Positions 19,378-25,058 of a stretch of 25,058 bases of DNA are shown in pieces. The DNA is taken from positions 72,057-97,114 of the forward strand of contig SZWC01004730.1 in NCBI GenBank assembly GCA_023375785.1, given 5' to 3'. The notes beneath the pieces were generated by a model. That model had not been told where the DNA came from. It made no database searches and worked only from the letters and a program-made list of their open reading frames with translations. The stretch comes from Penium margaritaceum (lineage: Eukaryota; Streptophyta; Zygnematophyceae; Desmidiales; Peniaceae). Within the stretch, counting starts at the first letter, position 1. The number at the start of each line of letters is the position of its first letter. The position numbers and the translations under genes were made by a program.

Positions 19378-20646
19378 ATGGACCGAGCACACGCGGCGCC
19401 TTCCGAGCCGGTCCTGATCGTGCTGCTCGACGGCTCCGTTCGTATCTTCCCAGAAGCCGACCTCACCGTGGCGCACGTGCTCTCACACTACCCCGGCCAC
19501 GACCTCGCCTTCATGTCCGCCGCATCTCGCGCGAAGCTCTCTCCCGAGCGTCGCCTCAAACCCGGGGCCGCTTACTGCCTCACGGAGCGCGTATTCCACT
19601 CCGCACAGTTCGGCCCCGCGGTGCGCGGCGCGTCCTTCCCCTCAAATCTCGCAGCGGCTGCAGCCGCAGCGGCCGCCTTCTCTTTCCTCCCCGAGCCGCT
19701 CAACACAGATCCCTCTCCACGCGCCTTCGCGAGGGCTCTGCCCCCCCTCCACTCCCCTCGTACTACTTCCCTCACCTCCCCCCGCACCGCCTCCCTCACC
19801 ACCCTCGCGTCTCCCAGACATCAACCCTACGCTCTCTCGCCTCCTTCCAACGAGACGCACCCACACCGTCGTCATCGCCAGTCCATGGAGGCGAAGTCGC
19901 CGCAGATGCGCACCCCTCCGCAGCAATGCTGCGCATCGTGCGCCACAATGGAGGCAGAATGGAGCGCTGGCGCGCACCACTGGCACGCGCCAGCGCCTCC
20001 ACCGCCACAGCAATCCAATGCCTCGGGCGCCTCTCGCAGCCTTCAGAGGCTTGCAACGCACCATGGATCTTTCCACGAAGTTTCCCATGCTCCTCACCAT
20101 GTAACCTTCCCTGGACCTACACCTAAGCTCCAAAACCATCCGACCAGACTGGCAGATGGGATGGGCTGGAGGTCAGGCCACGGCATGGGCCGCTCCTTCT
20201 ACAGCGCTCCTTTTAACCCTGCGGACCTGGCCCTCCTCCTCTCCCCATCTTCCCCTGGCTCCCACCCTCACGACAATGGTTTCGGCAAGGAAAGGTATGC
20301 ACAAACTGCACTTCCCTCAACGCGGCCCGGCGTCAACCCCATCATGGCAGAGCTGCACATGCTGGATGAGGCTGACATCAGCTGCTCTGTCTCATTCGGC
20401 CAAGAATGCCAGGTTGATGCAACTGGCCTGCCATTGGCGCTAGAGCGGAGCTACAATGACACCATCAGCGGCAGGACAAGCATCGGCAGCAGCGGAAACC
20501 AAAGCAGCAGCACCAGCACCAGCACCAGCAGTGGCAGAAGCGTCAGGAGGGCCCTCACCCGCAACCGCAGTCTGACTGAGAAGCTGCTGTCACCTTTCAC
20601 AAAGGCTGGCCAGAAGCTTCCCTCTGGCCGCCCCCTTGTGGCCTAA
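19378..20646 (+). CDS. PADRE (DUF4228) domain protein, 422 aa
   Basis: The first 70 residues fit the plant PADRE/DUF4228 fold: VLIVLLDGSVRIFP (residues 12-25), then TVAHVLSHYPGH (30-41) and LSPERRLKPGAAYCLTE (54-70), matching the family's D-G, hxxVL..YPGH and L.PG..Y.L landmarks. The rest is low complexity: an Ala run near 90-100, Pro/Ser/His-rich sequence, a Ser/Thr run, and a basic Ser/Arg tail (GRSVRRALTRNRSLTEKL) that could carry phosphorylation sites. PADRE proteins are plant-specific, often induced by pathogens or stress; the biochemical role is unknown. The start is chosen because the domain begins there and CAACAATGGACC is a good plant initiation context. There is no N-terminal MG, so the myristoylation seen in some relatives is not expected. 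The gene appears intronless and faces the PLA I-like gene tail to tail. Confidence 0.75.
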   Translation: MDRAHAAPSEPVLIVLLDGSVRIFPEADLTVAHVLSHYPGHDLAFMSAASRAKLSPERRLKPGAAYCLTERVFHSAQFGPAVRGASFPSNLAAAAAAAAAFSFLPEPLNTDPSPRAFARALPPLHSPRTTSLTSPRTASLTTLASPRHQPYALSPPSNETHPHRRHRQSMEAKSPQMRTPPQQCCASCATMEAEWSAGAHHWHAPAPPPPQQSNASGASRSLQRLATHHGSFHEVSHAPHHVTFPGPTPKLQNHPTRLADGMGWRSGHGMGRSFYSAPFNPADLALLLSPSSPGSHPHDNGFGKERYAQTALPSTRPGVNPIMAELHMLDEADISCSVSFGQECQVDATGLPLALERSYNDTISGRTSIGSSGNQSSSTSTSTSSGRSVRRALTRNRSLTEKLLSPFTKAGQKLPSGRPLVA

Positions 20647-21672
20647 ACTGCAGCTCAGAACATTGGGGCAACTGTCGGTTGACCACATTCGTCAACGAAA
20701 CTTAGCCATCTGCTTTTCACAAAGCAATCAGTGATTGCTTCAAGCGCAGCAAGGCTAGAGAAAAGATGTACAGGCTATTTTTCTAACAAGTTCCTTTCCA
20801 ATAAATGTTCAATTTTCGTTTTTTGGTTACCATGTGTCCCTTTTCCTCAATTTTTCCTGGCTTGAAGCTCCACATCAGCTCCTAACTTTCCATCCCAGTA
20901 GAAGCACACTTGTGAAAGCACATGTAGCAACTGCATCGTCCATGACAATGGTCACGACAGAGGAGAAACGCATCCAGTCACAGCGAGGATGCTGCAGGTC
21001 AAATGGAGGTGCAGTCCCAACCAGTTCACTTGTTTTGAGCCAAAAATCTGCGCAAGGCTAACAAGTTGCCACTATCATGACGGTGGACTTCTCTGACTCC
21101 TGTGAGCTCAATTACAGTTTACAATAGTAAGCCCAAATTGTATTCCATTTTCGCATAATGTAAATGGAACCACTCACATTTTGGTGAACATAAGGCCCAG
21201 TGACTGCAAACCTTGCAGTGGACCTTACAACCTTGTCTCCAATAGTGGGTAGAGTTTGTACTTGCCAGTCACCAGTTTGAGACTTCCATGTTTGTTGCAT
21301 TTGAAAGGAGAAACAAAATGTGACAAACAAACCCTGCTCTTGTAGGTACATATAAATTGCTTCAAGTTCTCAGAAAGTGGGATACGTCCGGCGGGATGGA
21401 CCCGACACAACTTCTGTCGCTCTTCAGTCTGAATAGCGGACCAAAACGTTTTGAGGAAAGTTAAGATAGACCTTCACTTCCACCTGACATTATTCCCTAT
21501 GCTGCTACAACAAGCCAAAGCACATGGCCCATCTGACCAAAAATCTATGCTCTGCTACAAATTGCAATCCGCAGTGTCATGGTATCCTTCTTACTGTCTG
21601 CTAAGCTACATGAGTAAAAGAGAGCAATAGATAGGTAACCCCTTTCCTCATCAAAACAGTGGCTCAAAAAGT
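20647..21672. other. 3' flanks between two convergent genes
   Basis: This 1-kb space holds the 3' UTR of the PADRE gene (to about 20825) and presumably that of the minus-strand lipase gene. No coding sequence is convincing. A canonical AATAAA is seen for the plus-strand gene. I found none for the minus-strand gene. Confidence 0.45.
20800..20805 (+). terminator. Polyadenylation signal of the PADRE gene
   Basis: AATAAA lies about 155 bp after the TAA stop and is followed by a T-rich stretch (TTCAATTTTCGTTTTTTGG). It is the best near-upstream element candidate for 3'-end formation. Confidence 0.6.
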
Positions 21673-22665
21673 TCATCGTCTGCTAAAGCACTTGAATCTT
21701 AGCGACGGGTGTTGCTCGCATGCTGTGGCCACTGCGGCCTGCACTGTCATGTGCCTCTCGTACAAACACCGATACAGCAGAATGTAAAACTCCGTCAGTT
21801 CCTTTTCCCTCTCCTGCACTTCTGATCTTCCCTTCTCCAGTCCCACGTCAAACACCCTGTCGACTTCCTCCAACGCTCTCTCCACACCATCTCCTGATCC
21901 TCCGTTGGCTCCTCCCGCCTCGGATGCGTCCCCTGGCAGCAACGCCTCCACAGCGGCTACCGCCGCAGAAGTGAGGGCTGCTGCGGCGGATTCTGCGGAA
22001 GCAGAGGGAAGTGGCTGCATGGGCCTGGGTGGGCTGACCACCCACTGCTGCGGCGATGACTCTGACATCATCGCCGGCGGCGCTGCTGCCGATGCTGCAG
22101 CTGGCTGCGGCCCCGACGAGGGGGTACCAGGTGCCGCTTGCTGCGACCGATGCAGCGCTTGCTGTTGCGGCGAAAGTGGTAACGACGCCTCTGCAGGGCC
22201 ATTCGCAGCGAAAGCTGCTGCTGCTGCTGCTGCTGCTGCTGTTCCGGCTGCTGCAGCGGACGATCCTCCGTCTAATGCCGAAGCGCTGCTGTGTGAAGCA
22301 TGGCGGGAGTGGTGAGGTGACTGGCGAGACATGCCGGCTGATGCAGCGTGCTGGGACAGAGCACCACCAACAGCTCCACCACCGCCAGCACCCAGGGCAT
22401 GGGCAGCACCAGCGACCGCACTGGAGGACAGGTGGCGTGAATGATGATGATGATGATGATGATGGTGCGGCCTGTGTTCCGACTTACCCGCCACTGACTC
22501 AGTACGGCCGGAGCCTGAGGGAATTGATGATGCTGAAGAAATGGATGGAGGTAATTTGGGGACAATGACCGCTTTGGCTCCTGTCTCGCGTAACGCCTCG
22601 ATGAGGGAAGATGGAGGAGTGCTGCCTCCGGAGAAGACTACTACCCTGTCCCTCCACACCCCTCC
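21673..22665 (-). CDS. Phospholipase A I-like protein, last exon
   Basis: The exon starts after an acceptor (CATGACAG, cut at 22666/22665) in phase 0 and reads GGVWRDRVVVFSGG, then LIEALRETGAKAVIVP. It corresponds to the stretch of plant PLA I that reads WRDRIIVFSG...GAKAVIGP in Arabidopsis as I remember it. The C-terminus ELTEFYILLYRCLYERHMTV...ATACEQHPSLRFKC also follows that family's ending before the TGA. In between is a long low-complexity insert absent from the Arabidopsis protein: nine His (22441-22467), Ala runs (near 22213-22260), and Gln/Ser/Pro. PLA I is an acyl hydrolase acting on membrane glycerolipids and linked to jasmonate production and defence in Arabidopsis. Its catalytic patatin domain would be encoded beyond the right edge. 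Confidence 0.75.
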   Translation of the reverse strand, partial: GGVWRDRVVVFSGGSTPPSSLIEALRETGAKAVIVPKLPPSISSASSIPSGSGRTESVAGKSEHRPHHHHHHHHHSRHLSSSAVAGAAHALGAGGGGAVGGALSQHAASAGMSRQSPHHSRHASHSSASALDGGSSAAAAGTAAAAAAAAAFAANGPAEASLPLSPQQQALHRSQQAAPGTPSSGPQPAAASAAAPPAMMSESSPQQWVVSPPRPMQPLPSASAESAAAALTSAAVAAVEALLPGDASEAGGANGGSGDGVERALEEVDRVFDVGLEKGRSEVQEREKELTEFYILLYRCLYERHMTVQAAVATACEQHPSLRFKCFSRR

Positions 22666-23036
22666 CTGTCATGGCAACCCAAGGGTGAAGCAGCGCAAGA
22701 GCAGAAGGCAGATGCGACTCAGCGGTACGAAAGTAGGAGGAAGACAAGAGCAGAAGCACAGTCACCATGACATTCGCTCCGATGTGCAAGAAAGGTGGCA
22801 TCAGCCCACCGTCTTTCAAAAATGCCATAGACAAGTCTGCCAAACCATCCAATCCAATCACTTCACTGGCTGAACAGATATGACCTCCAGTTCCACAAAT
22901 CGTCACGGAGTAACGAAGAAAGGAGTTGTTCTCTCTCACCAACCATCATGAAGAAACAAGTTTTTTTTGTTTTGGTGTCTCTCACCATCCATCGTAAAAT
23001 GGCAGAAGACACGAGTTTCTTTTTTCTCTTTCTCAC
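22666..23036 (-). other. Last intron of the PLA I-like gene, with two extra donor copies
   Basis: The intron starts GTGAGA (23036) and ends CATGACAG (22666), in phase 0. Its first hundred bases contain two further copies of the exon end plus donor (GATGGATG/GTGAGA): one with donor at 22985 and a more diverged one at 22939. The first copy lies exactly 51 nt further in, and the sequence between is open in frame. Confidence 0.65.
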
Positions 23037-23129
23037 CATCCATCGCACGTCGGCCGCTGTGAGGTGGGAGGCAGGTGCAGTTCGGCAGAAGAGGTACGAG
23101 CCCACCTCCGTCGACCCGTCCGGCAACAT
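23037..23129 (-). CDS. Phospholipase A I-like protein, 31-codon internal exon
   Basis: Between an acceptor GGGCGCAG and a donor GTGAGA lie exactly 31 codons reading LPDGSTEVGSYLFCRTAP and then SHLTAADVRWM. The plant PLA I counterpart has the pattern ...FRRTVPSAHLTPDDIRWM..., so position and reading are well supported. Both borders are phase 0, and splicing gives RWM-GGVWRDR across the next junction. Parts of this small exon have been copied on both of its sides (23206-23256 and 22939-22994). Confidence 0.8.
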
Positions 23130-23535
23130 CTGCGCCCGTGTTCAGGAACAGAGCACAATCCACCAGTCCATTCGCAGACATTCTGCAGGGCATCTATGAA
23201 AGAGAGTTGTGCAGAAAGAGGTACGGGCCCACCTCCATTGACCCATCCAGCAACATCTGCAGCTGGTGCAGGGAGGAGTGGGAAGGAAGGGGGGGGGGGG
23301 GGAGGGGGGCGAGAGCGGTTGCGACAAAAACGTTTTCCAGGAGGGGCAGGGTTGTGGAGGAAGGGGTAAGGGCGAGCTGGGCGTGGAGGAGGCTGCAGAG
23401 AGCAGCTGAAAGACAGAGGCGCTTGACAGAAATGTGCGACAGAGTAGAGTCGAAAACCGCTCTCGCAAACGAAAGCAACATGTGGACCAACAACAGCAAA
23501 CAACCAGAGGCATAACGAAACGAGCACACACGCAC
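23130..23535 (-). other. Intron of the PLA I-like gene containing the decoy exon copy
   Basis: The intron starts GTGCGTGTG (23535) and ends GGGCGCAG (23130), in phase 0. It contains the partial exon copy (23206-23256) and a long pyrimidine run on the minus strand (an interrupted G-run at about 23290-23309 on plus), which lies just upstream of the decoy acceptor and could serve it as polypyrimidine tract. Confidence 0.6.
23206..23256 (-). pseudogene. Partial decayed copy of the 31-codon exon
   Basis: On the minus strand, after a good acceptor (CAGCTGCAG), the sequence reads LLDGSMEVGPYLF from an ATG at 23256, parallel to LPDGSTEVGSYLF of the true exon 127 bp downstream. Over the first 38 bases I count only transitions (C/T or G/A) as differences. 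Then a one-base insertion (CTCTTTCTGC for CTCTTCTGC) shifts frame and a TAG at 23194-23196 follows. There is no donor. If spliced in, this copy would truncate the protein. Confidence 0.7.
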
Positions 23536-24139
23536 CTGCGTGTGCGAACCCATGAACTGATGCAAAGCGCCGTCTATAACAAGGCTGTTTGAAAGCTGAA
23601 CAAAATCTGATATCGACTTCGGCCGTGGCAGATTGCTGCTGCTGCTACCGCCGCCATTTCTTCTGCCCCTGTCACCACCACCTGCTTGGCCCCCATGGGT
23701 GCTCCCAACTCCGCCGCTGCCACTGCTGTCGCTGCTGCTGCTGTTGGACCTCCTCTCTCCCCAAAGTGCAGTGGCCAGGGCAGCCATTCCCTCCCAGTGC
23801 TGTTGCTCTGTCAGAGCAGCAGCTGCTGCTGCAGCAGCAGCTGCTGCAGCGGCTGCCATTGACCCTGTCGCGGCTGCTGCGGCAGCTGCTGCTGTAGCGT
23901 GCACTGACGGACTGCCTCTGCTGCCGCCAATGACTGGAGACAGCGGCCCCTGGTGTCCAATCTGCTGCTCATGACCTGGAGGAGCAAAGGCTGTTGCTGC
24001 CGCAGCGGATGTGCCTACTGCTACAGCCGAGGCAGTAGCAAAGGACCAGAGCTGTCGCAGTATGTTCTCGTTTGCGCGTTCAATGAAGGCCTCCGACTGC
24101 TCACTGGGCTCTGCCACTGCCACGGCGTCACTCGTCCAC
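23536..24139 (-). CDS. Phospholipase A I-like protein, internal exon with homopolymer insert
   Basis: The exon starts after CATGTGCAG (24142-24140): one base completes a split codon, then 201 codons follow. It begins WTSDAVAVAEPSEQSEAF, matching plant PLA I WQNDVFVVAEPGD-type sequence, and ends with PKSISDFVQLSNSLVIDGAL and GSHTQ, matching the family's SISDL...IIHRYIGRQT segment. Between these conserved ends lies a long insert of Ala runs (about 23813-23920), Ser and Gly. The donor is CAG/GTGCGT. Upstream exons, including LRR and patatin parts, are not in the window or not recognisable in the remaining 900 bp. Confidence 0.75.
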
Positions 24140-24180
24140 CTGCACATGCACACGTGTACACACACCAAGGTTCAGAGCTA

Positions 24181-24640
24181 TCAGCATGACAGCGTGACGT
24201 CGCGTGACGTGACTAGAGACGTGAGGTGACGTGACGTGTTGTGACGTGGCGTGGCACCAGGTGAGGAGAGGTGACGTGAGGTGACGAAATGCCACGCGAC
24301 GCGACACGGGTTTGGGCAGGGCGGGGCGGGGCGGGGCGGGGCAGGGCGGGGCGGGGCGGGGTGGGACGGGACGGGGCGCGGGGGGATTGGGACGGGACGG
24401 GATGGGACAGGACGGGATGGGCCGGGGGGGACGCGACGCGACGCGACGTGACGTGACGTGCCGTGGCGTGGCGTGGCGTGACGTGACGTGACGTGACGTG
24501 ACGTGACGTGACGTGACGTGACGTGACGTGACGTGACATGGGGGAGGTGACGTGACGTGACGTGACGTGACGTGACGTGACATGGGGGAGGTGACGTGAC
24601 GTGACGTGACGTGACGTGACATGGCATGGTCCACCACAGC
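24181..24640. repeat. Pentanucleotide arrays (TGACG)n and (GGGGC/GGGAC)n
   Basis: Starting about 40 bp upstream of the exon at 24139, the plus strand holds TGACG-type units (24190-24300), GGGGC/GGGAC units (24310-24430), ACGCG/TGGCG variants, then a clean TGACG run (about 24478-24536). Two blocks separated by CATGGGGGAGG follow, with a 44-bp higher-order step (24537 and 24581). All keep the 5-bp period. It lies in an intron of the lipase gene if transcription continues from the right. Confidence 0.9.
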
Positions 24641-24720
24641 TAGGACTGCAGCCAGAATACATGAGGCTCGGCAGCACAGCAGACAGGACATGTTTCTCAA
24701 CCAAAGTCTACCATCCTACC

Positions 24721-24784
24721 ACTGATGGCTGAGGTCTACCACTGCGATGGCGTTGCTTGTCCAACGTAAACGTACACGTGCACG
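24721..24784 (-). pseudogene. Decayed copy of the start of the exon at 24139
   Basis: The minus strand reads RWTSNAIAVVDLS, parallel to RWTSDAVAVAEPS of the true exon start, preceded in both by an ACGTGTRC-like stretch. By hand alignment about 33 of 45 bases agree. The acceptor AG is lost (TTTACGTTGG in place of GTGCAGGTGG) and a TAG follows within a few codons, so the copy is not usable. It lies on the far side of the pentanucleotide array. Confidence 0.6.
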
Positions 24785-25058
24785 TGACAATGGTTGGTCA
24801 GCCAGAAACAACGTGCACAACATCCACCTTCCTTTGCCACTCCGCAACGTTACGCCTCCGCTTCCATAGCACATTGTGAGGCATCCACGGACTTTACCTG
24901 GCAAAATACACAGACATGTGGTTGGGTAAGGGGCTGGCAGCCCTGTGTATGAGTGTCCATGGCGCGGAAACTCATGGCAGGGGATGGAGCACCAGTCGCA
25001 GCAACATGAACCTTTCTGAATACTGCTTTCCAGGCCTTTTAGAAGTAGGGGGCACTCC
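24785..25058. other. Presumed intron sequence at the right edge
   Basis: No conserved exon of the lipase gene could be recognised. The minus strand has a donor-like TTTTGCCAG/GTAAAG (intron side from about 24898), but the sequence before it does not resemble the expected PLA I segment. Confidence 0.25.

Noticed and set aside
22499..22942. A further coding exon (reading LKDGGLMPPFLHIGANVMV) within the last intron of the lipase gene
   Set aside because: Splicing 23037 to 22665 restores the conserved RWM...WRDR junction exactly, so this stretch is intronic. Its faint likeness to nearby exon-flanking sequence is too weak to claim as another copy.
24128..24704. Coding frames of up to 190 codons across the pentanucleotide arrays (repeats such as HVTSR)
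   Set aside because: All three frames are open because the 5-bp repeat lacks stops. The peptide period follows the DNA period.

Overview
The window looks like nuclear DNA of a streptophyte (a land plant or a charophyte alga). Three things point there: Ty1/copia retrotransposons primed by initiator Met-tRNA, a PADRE/DUF4228 gene of plant type, and the last three exons of a gene that matches plant phospholipase A I (the LRR/patatin-type PLA I of Arabidopsis). Long Ala/Gln/His/Ser runs from trinucleotide repeats, G-runs and a mosaic of decayed repeats would fit a Chara-like genome, but that species guess is inference only.

Layout. 1-672 is a plus-oriented copia LTR cut by the window edge. 707-982 is an exon-like acidic reading frame with two stops. 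983-4745 is mostly decayed non-coding DNA with a long inverted repeat, a 30-bp minisatellite and several hairpins. 4746-15233 is a block of minus-strand Ty1/copia sequence made of two different elements joined head to tail. Element A (8624-15233) has its LTR, PBS, leader, gag, protease, integrase and most of RT. Element B (4746-8623) has the end of integrase, a repeat-bearing linker, RT, RNase H, PPT and 3' LTR. They meet at about 8623/8624, where A's RT runs in frame into B's integrase. Both are dead: in-frame stops, frameshifts and, in A, an Asn in place of the catalytic protease Asp. Inside A, a 229-bp direct repeat split by the only N is almost certainly an unmerged assembly overlap.

15234-18960 is non-coding as far as I can tell, with short hairpins and an 11-bp tandem repeat. 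19378-20646 (+) is an apparently intronless PADRE-domain gene with a good start context and an AATAAA signal. Convergent with it, 24139-21673 (-) holds the last three exons of the PLA I-like gene. Its patatin and LRR parts lie beyond the right edge.

The most interesting feature is in that last gene. Its exon boundaries have been copied locally at three places: a second copy of an acceptor plus exon start at 23206-23256, tandem copies of a 5' splice site (one giving an in-frame 51-nt extension) at 22935-23045, and a decayed copy of another exon start at 24721-24784, beyond a pentanucleotide (TGACG/GGGGC) array. No defence system, CRISPR array, rRNA or tRNA gene was found.
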